8,311 bases of DNA from Micrococcales bacterium (GTDB lineage Bacteria; Actinomycetota; Actinomycetes; Actinomycetales; Cellulomonadaceae): contig WRCL01000062.1 of NCBI GenBank assembly GCA_009783975.1, positions 1 through 8,311 of the forward strand, given 5' to 3'. The translations under genes and the position numbers were made by a program. This document shows, in pieces, positions 1 to 6,778 of the stretch (position 1 is the first letter of the stretch; every line of letters starts with the position of its first letter). Below the pieces are notes generated by a model. It had not been told where the DNA came from. It saw only the letters and a program-made list of their open reading frames with translations, and searched no databases.

Positions 1-1
1 C

Positions 2-2764
2 GTCGGGTCGATGGACGAGCTGCCGGTTGTGGCCCTGGCGGTGGTCGCCAAGGACGGTGACCCCGACCCAGGAACCCTCGCCCGGGCGATCGACGACATC
101 TTGGCGCCGCGGATCAAACAGCTGAGCAACGTGCGTGACGTGTCGGTCTCCGGGTTCTCCCCCGAGGTCGTGACGATCACCTTGGACCCCATGGCGATGG
201 CCGCTGCTGGTGTGGACATGCAGGTGGTGGGCGAGGTGCTGACGAACAACGGCCTGACCTTCCCTGTGGGCACCGTCAACGAAGGTGACCAGACGCTCAC
301 CGTCCAGGGCAACCAGCCGTTGGACTCCGTCGAGGCCCTGGCTGCGGTCCCGCTGGTCGGGCAGGCCGGCCCTGTCGTCCTGGGTGATGTCGCCGCGGTG
401 GTCCAGGGGCCGGACACGGTCGCCGGCTACTCCCGGCTCGACGGGCGCACCGCAGTGGCCCTGTCGGTGACCAAGACCCCGGCTGGCAACGTCGTGGACG
501 TGTCCCACGCCGTGCGTGACGAGGTCGAGGCTGTGCGTGACGTGCTCGACGACGCCGGCCTGGAGGTCACCGTCGCCTTCGACCAGGCTCCGTTCATCGA
601 AGACTCGATCACCGGGCTCGCCGAAGAGGCGCTCATCGGGCTGGTGTTCGCCGTCATCATCATCTTGGTGTTCTTGTTCTCCGTGCGGTCCACGCTCGTC
701 GCGGCGTGCTCGATCCCGCTGTCGGTCCTCACGACGTTCATCGTCATGAAAGGCACCGGGGAGACGATCAACATGATCACCCTCGGCGCCCTGGCGATCG
801 CCATCGGGCGGATCGTCGACGACTCCATCGTCGTCATCGAGAACATCAAACGGCACCTGTCGTACGGCGAGCACAAACATGACGCGATCGTCGGGGCGGT
901 CAAGGAGGTCGGTGGGGCTGTCGCGGCGTCGACGATGACGACCGTCGCGGTGTTCGTGCCGATCGCGTTCGTCGGAGGGATCGTCGGCGAGCTGTTCCGG
1001 CCGTTCGGGCTCACCGTGACTATCGCGATGGGCGCCTCGCTGCTCGTCGCGCTGACGATCGTGCCTGTGCTCGCGTACTGGTTCGTCAAGTCCCCGGTGC
1101 ACATCGACGAAGAAGACCTTGCCCACCAGCGTGAGCAGGCCGAGGCCAAAGAGCGCCAGGGCCTGTGGCAGCGCGCGTACCTGCCGACGCTGGCCGCAGC
1201 GTTGCGCCACCCCATCCTCACGTTGTCCGCCGCGGTGCTGCTGCTGGCCGGGACCGTCGTGCTGTCCACGACGCTGGAGACGAACTTCATGGACGAGTCC
1301 GGTGACGACGCGCTCACCGTGACCCAGACTTTCGACCCGGCGACGTCGTTGGAGGCCAAGGACGCTGAGGCTCGCGTCCTGGAAGACATCCTCACCGGCC
1401 TGGACGAGGTCGAGACGGTCCAGGTGTCTGTCGGGTCGGCGAGCTCGATCGCCGCGGCGTTCATGAGCTCAGACAGCGCGACGTTCTCCTTGACCTTGGC
1501 CTCGTCGGCTGACCCGGTCGCCGCCGAACGCGTCGTGCGCCAGGCGGTCGTCGGCAAGGGCGGGCCGCGCACCACGGAGATCACCGTCAGCGCCGGGGGA
1601 GGGATGTCGATGGGGTCGACGATCGACCTGGTCGTCTCTGCCGCAGACCCGAAGGTCTTGGCCGAGGCCGCCGAGATGGTCACCGACGCGGTCAAGCTCG
1701 TCGACGGGGTGCGCCAGGTGACCAACAACCTGTCTGCCGACCAGGACACCGTGACCGTCGTGGTCAACCGCGACGCCGCTGCCGCCGCCGGGCTCACCGA
1801 GACCCAGGTGCTCGGCATGGTCTCGATGATGATGACCCCGCACCCGATCGGGACGCTCAACACCAGTGACGGCCGGCTCGCCGTGCGGACGTCCATGGGT
1901 GCTGGCCCGGGCAACCTCGAGGCGCTGCGGGCCTTGCCGCTGGCCGGGCCGCTGACCTTGGGCCAGCTCGCCGAGGTCTCGATCACGCAGAACCAGATGT
2001 CCATCACCCGCTCCGACGGCCAGCGCACCGCAACCGTCCAGATCACCCCTGACGGCCAGGACGTCGGTGGCCTGTCGGGCAAGGTCCAGCGTGAGATCGA
2101 CGCCCTGGACCTGCCCGTCGGGGCGAGCGTCCGGATCGGTGGTGTCGCGGCGATGATGAACAACATGTTCTCCGACATGCGCTTGGCGCTGGTCGTGGCC
2201 ATCGTCATCGTGTTCATCATCATGGTCGCGACCTTCGGGTCGTTGCTCCAGCCGTTCATCTTGCTCATCTCGATCCCGTTCGCCGCGACCGGTGCCCTGC
2301 TGGCGCTCGTGGCCACCGGGCGGCCGTTGGGTGGGCCGGCGCTGATCGGGATGCTCATGCTCGTGGGGATCGTCGTGGCCAACGCGATCGTCCTCATCGA
2401 CCTCATCAACCAGTACCGCCGCCGGGGTGGGCGGACGCTGGAGGAGGCGATCACCGAAGGCGCCCGCAAACGTCTGCGCCCGATCGTCATGACCGCTCTG
2501 GCGACGATCTTCGCCCTGCTGCCCATGGCGCTGGGGATCACCGGGTCGGGAGGGTTCTTGTCCCAGCCCCTGGCGGTCGTCGTCATCGGTGGTCTGCTGT
2601 CGTCGACGTTCCTCACGCTCGTGGTCGTGCCGGTGCTGTACCGGTACGAAGCGCGCTGGCACGACGCACGCGAAGCCCGGCGCGAGGCTCGTCTGGCCGA
2701 ACGTCGTGCCGAACGCGAGAAGGCCCGCGCCGCGCTCCTCGCCGAGGCCGCGACCGAGGCCTAG
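2..2764 (+). CDS. RND (AcrB/HAE1-type) efflux transporter permease, 5'-truncated by window edge
   Basis: Inner-membrane proton-driven exporter of the RND superfamily, hydrophobe/amphiphile efflux type. The frame is open to the window edge. Aligned by eye to AcrB, roughly 130 N-terminal residues (TM1 and part of the first porter domain) are missing. Numbering below starts at the Met codon at base 11. Porter-domain sequence runs to ~200, then TM2-TM6 (207-224, 227-247, 257-280, ~305-325, ~333-358). The second half follows with TM7 (~401-419), a second porter region, and TM8-TM12 (~722-877). TM4 contains the proton-relay acidic pair D270-D271 in GRIVDDSIVVIEN. TM10 reads GIVVANAIVLID, so the position of AcrB Lys940 is Ala790; from memory, Gram-positive relatives (SwrC/YerP-like) also lack this Lys. 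The tail (~878-917) is highly charged and rich in Arg, Glu and Ala. The gene is convergent with xpb. No adaptor or outer-membrane partner is visible. Family is secure; substrate is unknown. Confidence 0.93.
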   Translation, partial: VGSMDELPVVALAVVAKDGDPDPGTLARAIDDILAPRIKQLSNVRDVSVSGFSPEVVTITLDPMAMAAAGVDMQVVGEVLTNNGLTFPVGTVNEGDQTLTVQGNQPLDSVEALAAVPLVGQAGPVVLGDVAAVVQGPDTVAGYSRLDGRTAVALSVTKTPAGNVVDVSHAVRDEVEAVRDVLDDAGLEVTVAFDQAPFIEDSITGLAEEALIGLVFAVIIILVFLFSVRSTLVAACSIPLSVLTTFIVMKGTGETINMITLGALAIAIGRIVDDSIVVIENIKRHLSYGEHKHDAIVGAVKEVGGAVAASTMTTVAVFVPIAFVGGIVGELFRPFGLTVTIAMGASLLVALTIVPVLAYWFVKSPVHIDEEDLAHQREQAEAKERQGLWQRAYLPTLAAALRHPILTLSAAVLLLAGTVVLSTTLETNFMDESGDDALTVTQTFDPATSLEAKDAEARVLEDILTGLDEVETVQVSVGSASSIAAAFMSSDSATFSLTLASSADPVAAERVVRQAVVGKGGPRTTEITVSAGGGMSMGSTIDLVVSAADPKVLAEAAEMVTDAVKLVDGVRQVTNNLSADQDTVTVVVNRDAAAAAGLTETQVLGMVSMMMTPHPIGTLNTSDGRLAVRTSMGAGPGNLEALRALPLAGPLTLGQLAEVSITQNQMSITRSDGQRTATVQITPDGQDVGGLSGKVQREIDALDLPVGASVRIGGVAAMMNNMFSDMRLALVVAIVIVFIIMVATFGSLLQPFILLISIPFAATGALLALVATGRPLGGPALIGMLMLVGIVVANAIVLIDLINQYRRRGGRTLEEAITEGARKRLRPIVMTALATIFALLPMALGITGSGGFLSQPLAVVVIGGLLSSTFLTLVVVPVLYRYEARWHDAREARREARLAERRAEREKARAALLAEAATEA

Positions 2765-2769
2765 CCAGG

Positions 2770-2832
2770 GCGAAGACAATGGGGACGGTTCCTGTGTCCA
2801 CAAGACACAGGAACCGTCCCCATTGTCTTCGC
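2770..2832. repeat. 63-bp perfect palindrome (29-bp arms, 5-nt loop) between convergent genes
   Basis: Left arm 2770-2798 and right arm 2804-2832 are exact reverse complements, separated by CACAA (2799-2803). The core of each arm is GGGGACGGTTCCTGTGTC. Outside it, CCAG (2765-2768) can pair with CTGG (2832-2835) if two bases bulge out. It begins 5 nt after the permease stop (TAG 2762-2764) and ends 3 nt before the xpb stop (TGA, 2838-2836), so it fills almost the whole 71-bp gap. Arm GC is 17/29, lower than the flanking genes. It could act as a bidirectional terminator hairpin, but there is no clear T-tract on either side. The length, perfection and inverted two-unit layout resemble REP/BIME-type palindromes moved by Y1 (RAYT) transposases. 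The symmetry is read directly; the function is inference. Confidence 0.9.
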
Positions 2833-2835
2833 TGG

Positions 2836-4512
2836 TCACAGGTTGTCGGCGTCGGTGATCGTGTAGGCGTAGCCCTGCTCGGCGAGGAAGCGTTGGCGGT
2901 GGCAGGCGTACTCGGTGTCGATCGTGTCGCCGGTGACCACGGTGTAGAACGTCGCGGCGCCACCGTCAGCTTTCGGGCGCAGGATGCGGCCCAGGCGCTG
3001 GGCCTCTTCCTGGCGTGAGCCGAACGTGCCCGAGACCTGGATGGCCACCGACGCCTCAGGCAGGTCGACGGAGAAGTTCGCCACCTTGGACACCACGAGC
3101 ACACCGATGTCACCGCAGCGGAACGCAGCGTACAGGCGCTCGCGTTCGGCGACGGGGGTCGCCCCGGTGATGACCGGGGCGTCCAGGCGTTCGGCGAGGG
3201 TGTGCAGCTGGTCGAGGTACTGGCCGATGACCAGGGTCGACGCGCCGGCGTGCGCTGCGACGAGCCGTTCGACGACGGCGAGCTTGGCCGGGGCGGTCGC
3301 TGCGACACGGTACTGCTCACGCGGGTCGGCCACGGCGTAGGCCATACGCTCGTCCTCGGGCAGCGACAACCGGACCTCCACACATGTGGCTGGGGCGATG
3401 TACCCCTGGGCTTCGATGTCTTTCCACGGGGCGTCGAAACGTTTGGGCCCGATGAGCGAAAACACCTCGCCCTCACGTCCGTCCTCGCGCACCAACGTTG
3501 CGGTCAGGCCCAGACGCCGACGGGCTTGCAGGTCAGCGGTCATACGGAACACCGGGGCGGGCAGCAGGTGCACCTCGTCGTAGATGATCAGGCCCCAGTT
3601 GCCAGCGTCGAACAGCTCCATGTGCGGGTAGGCGTCCGCAGGTGCCTGGCCAGCCGGCCCGGGCTCGCCACGGGTGCGCCGGCGTCTGGCGATGAGCACC
3701 TGGTAGGTCGCGATCGTCACCGGGCGCACCTGTTTGCGCTGCCCGGAGTACTCACCGATCTCATCGGGTTCCAGGCTCGTGCGGGCGAGCAGCTCATCAC
3801 GCCACTGCCGGGCGGCGACGGTGTTGGTGACCAGCACGAGCGTCGTCGTGCCCAGGCGGGCCATCGCGGCGGTGCCCACAAGGGTCTTCCCGGCCCCGCA
3901 CGGCAAGACGACCACCCCTGAGCCTGCGTGGAAGAACGACTCGACCGCCTGGGTCTGGTACGGGCGCAGCGCCCAGGCGTCGGTGCGCAACGCGATCGGG
4001 TGGGTCTGGCCGTCGACGTACCCGGCGAGGTCTTCGGCCGGCCAGCCCAGCGTGACCAGGGCCTGTTTGAGGTGCCCGCGCTGGGAGGGGTGGATGACGA
4101 CGGTCGCCTCGTCGACCCGCTCGCCGAGCATCGCCGAGGTCCGCCGCGACGTGGCGACCTCGGCGAGCACCGCCGCGTCGGCCGCGCGCAGCACCAGCCC
4201 GTGCTCGGGATCGTCGAGCAGCTGCAGCCGCCCGTAGCGCGACATGGTGTCGGCGACCTGCACGAGCAGCGCGTGCGGCACCGGGTACCGCGAGTAGCGC
4301 ACAAGAGTGTCGACGACCGACTGCGCGTCGTGGCCGGCCGCCTGGGCGTTCCACAGCCCCAGCGGCGTCACCCGGTAGGTATGCACATGCTCAGGGGCCC
4401 GTTCCAGCTCGGCGAACGGGGCGACGTCCCGACGGCACTCGTCGGCCTGGGCGTGGGCCACCTCCAGCAGCAACGTCGAGTCTGACTGCACGATCAACGG
4501 TCCGTCTGGCAC
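2836..4512 (-). CDS. xpb: DNA repair helicase XPB (ErcC3-type, superfamily 2)
   Basis: ATP-dependent 3'-5' DNA helicase of the bacterial/archaeal XPB family, presumed to act in DNA repair. Numbered from the GTG at 4512 (558 aa), an N-terminal XPB/Ssl2-type domain (~1-130) begins PDGPLIVQSD. The motor follows: Walker A CGAGKT (Lys209), motif II DEVH (312-315), motif III LTAT, the XPB-specific RED triplet (342-344), and motif VI QRLGRILR (505-512). The C-terminus is FLAEQGYAYTITDADNL. A longer frame from a GTG at 4539 adds nine residues. I prefer 4512 because the Mycobacterium homologue, as I recall it, starts MTDGPLIVQSD, and because GGTGGG lies just upstream, whereas 4539 has no Shine-Dalgarno. 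The region ~274-302 is about 14 residues longer than I recall for the mycobacterial protein. It lies 28 nt behind the partner gene, so co-transcription is likely. Confidence 0.95.
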   Translation of the reverse strand: MPDGPLIVQSDSTLLLEVAHAQADECRRDVAPFAELERAPEHVHTYRVTPLGLWNAQAAGHDAQSVVDTLVRYSRYPVPHALLVQVADTMSRYGRLQLLDDPEHGLVLRAADAAVLAEVATSRRTSAMLGERVDEATVVIHPSQRGHLKQALVTLGWPAEDLAGYVDGQTHPIALRTDAWALRPYQTQAVESFFHAGSGVVVLPCGAGKTLVGTAAMARLGTTTLVLVTNTVAARQWRDELLARTSLEPDEIGEYSGQRKQVRPVTIATYQVLIARRRRTRGEPGPAGQAPADAYPHMELFDAGNWGLIIYDEVHLLPAPVFRMTADLQARRRLGLTATLVREDGREGEVFSLIGPKRFDAPWKDIEAQGYIAPATCVEVRLSLPEDERMAYAVADPREQYRVAATAPAKLAVVERLVAAHAGASTLVIGQYLDQLHTLAERLDAPVITGATPVAERERLYAAFRCGDIGVLVVSKVANFSVDLPEASVAIQVSGTFGSRQEEAQRLGRILRPKADGGAATFYTVVTGDTIDTEYACHRQRFLAEQGYAYTITDADNL

Positions 4513-4540
4513 GGGTCCCACCGTAGCGGTGGGCTGCACA

Positions 4541-6535
4541 TCAGTGGTGGCCGGCTGGGTTTGACGGGTCGGTGTGCGACGCGGCGGCGATACGGCCGAT
4601 GGCGACGGTCACGTCAACACCCCGGGCGAGGTCCTGGGCGCGCAGGCGGTTGGTGTCCAGCGCCACGGGGCGCAGGCGGTGCCAGCTGGTGCGCCCATGG
4701 TCGTCGACGAGGTCGACCCACACGTCGGCGACCTGGTACAGCGCTTCGCGCAGGACCATGACGGTCTCCAGCGGGTCCTCGGGGCGATCGTGGCGTGGGT
4801 CGCGGACCCGGGCCGCGTCGAACAGCGTCGTCTCGCCAACATCGGTGCGCAGCCCGGCGATGACGGCCGCGATGTCGACAGCGTTGGCCCCAGACGGACG
4901 GACTGGGCGGGGGCGGGTCCGGCACGGTGGGGCGGGGTCGGCGACCTGGTCCGGGCCGACGACGAACCCGGCGGCGTGCAGCGCTGCGGTGAGGTCCGCA
5001 GGGCACACCGACGCCGTGACGAGGGTCGGCCCAGCGCGGACCACATGGCACGGTGCCAGCGCCCGGGCGGCGACGACCCTGGTGAGCAGGGCCCCGTCGT
5101 CGCTGCGCAGGTACGCCCTGGCACCAGTGTGCTGCGCGTCGTGGCGCCGGCCTGCGTCGCGCACCATGTACTCCAGGGCCTGGGGGAGCGGGCCGCGGGA
5201 GAACTGCGCAAGCTCGGCGATGATCTGCTCAGCGCTGGACGAGGCGACCGCGGCCCCGATGAGCTCGCTGGTGAACCGCACGGTCAGCGCTCCGCCGCTG
5301 GACTCTTCGTCGGCTGTGCGGCGCAGCAACCGTGCGAGCGCGTCGCACGGGCGCCCGGGGACGACACCAGTGAGGTCGGCCTGCAACCACACCTCGTCCA
5401 CCGCGGGGGCAAGATCAGCGGCGAGCGTGGCGGCGAGGTCGCCACCGTTGGCCAGCGCGTGCCCGGCTGGGCCCAGCGCTCGCGCGCCGGTGGCACCCAG
5501 CCGTGCGGCCTCGGCGACGAGCGCGACGACGACCTCACGTGGTGGCACAGCCAGCGGGGTCCGCCACGCGAGGACCTCATGGACCTGTTCGACGGTCAGC
5601 GCCCCGTCGGTACCAGCCATGACGGCGAGCATGTCGCGTTTGAGCCGCGGCAGCCACGAACGTGACCCGTCGGGGTGCCCGGCCAGCCGTACGCCGCCGT
5701 GGTCGTCCTTGGCGCCGACGAGCCAGGCGGCCCGGGGGCTGGTCACCCATGCGGTCGCCAGGGCCGCCCAGCGTTGGGCCAACGGTCCGGCCGCCCAGGT
5801 GTCGGCGGTGGTCGTCGGTGCGAACACCGATGCCGACCCGACGATGGTGATGGTGACCAAGGACGCTGCCGCGGCCAGCTCGACGACGAACGCCGCGTCG
5901 TGCATGGGTGTGCCCAGCACTGCGGCGGTGCGCCGCAGGTCGCGGGTGCCCAGCCCCCCACGCCGTAGCACCTGCGGGGGCTCTGCCCATGCCTCGACGA
6001 GCCGTTCGACCATCGTCACCAGGGCCGCCGCCGCCCGGACCGACTCGGCGGCGGCAGTGCTGGGATCGACACCGACCCCCGACGGGCGCGGCGGGCGTGC
6101 GAGGCTGGCGAACAGGCGGCCGTCGGCCATCCCGGTCGCGCGGGTGCGGTGCTCACCGTCGGGGTCGAGCAGCAACCCCACACCAGGGGCGGCGCGCAGC
6201 GCGTCGTCGTCGGACCACACGAGCCCGACGTCGACGAGGTCGGCCAGCGCCTGGTCGACGCTGGTGCGGTCGTCGTCGTCAGGGTCGGGGCCCAGCACGG
6301 CGTCGACGACCTGCCCAGGGGTCCCGTGCCCGAGCGCCAGGGCTGCCCGCAGCACCTGCAGCCCGAGCGCGTCGACCTCGGCGAGGGCGCGCTGGGTCGC
6401 CGAGCGGCTCGTCGCCCGTCCGGCGAGCGACGCGAACGACCGCGGTGGGGGCGTGACGAGGTACGCACGGCGGGCCAGCAGCCTCGCCAGAGCGTCGTCG
6501 TCGCGTGCGCGCAACCATGTGGTGTACGACCCCAT
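4541..6535 (-). CDS. Helicase_C_3 / helicase-associated domain protein, operon partner of XPB
   Basis: A 664-residue protein with no Walker A, DExH or other helicase motor motif, so it is not itself a helicase. It resembles the actinobacterial Rv0862c family encoded directly upstream of xpb. The N-terminus (MGSYTTWLRARDDDALARLL) and following ~300 residues look like helical, winged-helix-type repeats. Residues ~381-500 resemble the XPB/Ssl2 N-terminal domain (Helicase_C_3), with VWLQADLTGVVPG and LPQALEYMVRDAGRRH. Residues ~598-650 are WYL-like, with VDLVDDHGRTSWHRLRPVAL then LRAQDLARGVDVTVAIGRI. The frame stays open to 6721, but the 62 extra codons are low in complexity and unlike the family, and ATG 6535 gives the expected N-terminus. 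The stop (TGA 4543-4541) is 28 nt before the chosen xpb start, and an out-of-frame ATG overlaps it. The likely role is DNA-binding adaptor or regulator of XPB; this is inference. Confidence 0.88.
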   Translation of the reverse strand: MGSYTTWLRARDDDALARLLARRAYLVTPPPRSFASLAGRATSRSATQRALAEVDALGLQVLRAALALGHGTPGQVVDAVLGPDPDDDDRTSVDQALADLVDVGLVWSDDDALRAAPGVGLLLDPDGEHRTRATGMADGRLFASLARPPRPSGVGVDPSTAAAESVRAAAALVTMVERLVEAWAEPPQVLRRGGLGTRDLRRTAAVLGTPMHDAAFVVELAAAASLVTITIVGSASVFAPTTTADTWAAGPLAQRWAALATAWVTSPRAAWLVGAKDDHGGVRLAGHPDGSRSWLPRLKRDMLAVMAGTDGALTVEQVHEVLAWRTPLAVPPREVVVALVAEAARLGATGARALGPAGHALANGGDLAATLAADLAPAVDEVWLQADLTGVVPGRPCDALARLLRRTADEESSGGALTVRFTSELIGAAVASSSAEQIIAELAQFSRGPLPQALEYMVRDAGRRHDAQHTGARAYLRSDDGALLTRVVAARALAPCHVVRAGPTLVTASVCPADLTAALHAAGFVVGPDQVADPAPPCRTRPRPVRPSGANAVDIAAVIAGLRTDVGETTLFDAARVRDPRHDRPEDPLETVMVLREALYQVADVWVDLVDDHGRTSWHRLRPVALDTNRLRAQDLARGVDVTVAIGRIAAASHTDPSNPAGHH

Positions 6536-6542
6536 CGGCACC

Positions 6543-6571
6543 ACACTACGCCGGTGCCCGCCTGGTGAGAC
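6543..6571 (-). promoter_or_regulatory. Candidate leaderless promoter for the helicase-partner/xpb operon
   Basis: On the minus strand, TAGTGT (6548-6543) fits the actinobacterial -10 pattern TAnnnT. It ends exactly 7 nt before the ATG at 6535, so transcription would start at or beside the A of the start codon. No convincing Shine-Dalgarno precedes the ATG, consistent with a leaderless mRNA. The -35 position (GTCTCA, 6571-6566, 17-nt spacer) matches the consensus weakly. Confidence 0.4.
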
Positions 6572-6597
6572 GCTGGAGCGCTCGCCCCCGGAGCCCG

Positions 6598-6627
6598 TTG
6601 GCGTCGTACAGGCGTTCGCACTAGGGT
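6598..6627 (+). promoter_or_regulatory. Candidate promoter for the EAL-HDOD gene
   Basis: TTGGCG (6598-6603) matches four of six positions of TTGACA. TAGGGT (6622-6627) matches TAnnnT after an 18-nt spacer. Predicted transcription start is near 6634, giving a leader of about 145 nt before ATG 6779. It points away from the minus-strand operon and lies within the same divergent region. Pattern match only. Confidence 0.42.
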
Positions 6628-6635
6628 GGACACCG

Positions 6636-6670
6636 CGTCCGGCGCGGGACACCGCGGACCGCGCCGGACG
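6636..6670 (+). other. 12-bp perfect hairpin at the predicted 5' end of the EAL-HDOD leader
   Basis: Bases 6636-6647 are the exact reverse complement of 6659-6670, with an 11-nt loop (6648-6658). The arms are CGTCCGGCGCGG and CCGCGCCGGACG. No T-tract follows, so it is not a standard terminator. It could be a 5' RNA hairpin or, as DNA, an operator for a dimeric regulator. The pairing is certain; the role is not known. Confidence 0.6.
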
Positions 6671-6703
6671 ACCAAAGGCAGGACGACAGCTGAGGGGTAA
6701 CGT

Positions 6704-6757
6704 CTTGTCAGCACAGTTCAACTGGGGCCCGCTCGGGCCGATGGGGTGTGGGACGAG
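6704..6757 (+). other. Possible second structured element in the EAL-HDOD leader
   Basis: CTTGTC (6704-6709) pairs with GACGAG (6752-6757) with one G-U pair. CACA (6712-6715) pairs with TGTG (6747-6750) inside it. Within that lies GGCCC-GCTC-GGGCC (6726-6739). A competing small palindrome CAGTTCAACTG (6714-6724) overlaps the left arm. These pairs were found by eye; in GC-rich DNA short helices arise by chance. It matches no riboswitch class I recognise. Confidence 0.3.
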
Positions 6758-6778
6758 TCAACGACATTGGGGAGTCCC

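Noticed and set aside
427..2616. 729-codon minus-strand frame opposite the RND permease
   Set aside because: No family features and rich in Ser, Thr and Arg. The plus-strand frame has TM segments and the Asp-Asp motif.
2779..3018. Short plus-strand frame beginning in the palindrome (ATG 2780)
   Set aside because: It runs antisense to the conserved C-terminus of XPB with no ribosome site or recognisable product.
6636..6670. Intrinsic terminator
   Set aside because: The stem is strong, but it is followed by ACCAAAGG rather than a T-tract and lies upstream of a gene start, not after a gene end.
6536..6721. 62-codon N-terminal extension of the helicase-partner protein
   Set aside because: The sequence is low-complexity and unlike the family start. 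It overlaps the divergent promoter region, and ATG 6535 gives the expected N-terminus.
6628..6778. Known cyclic-di-GMP, ydaO or cobalamin riboswitch in the EAL-HDOD leader
   Set aside because: I could not find the conserved core sequences of these classes. Only generic hairpins are seen.
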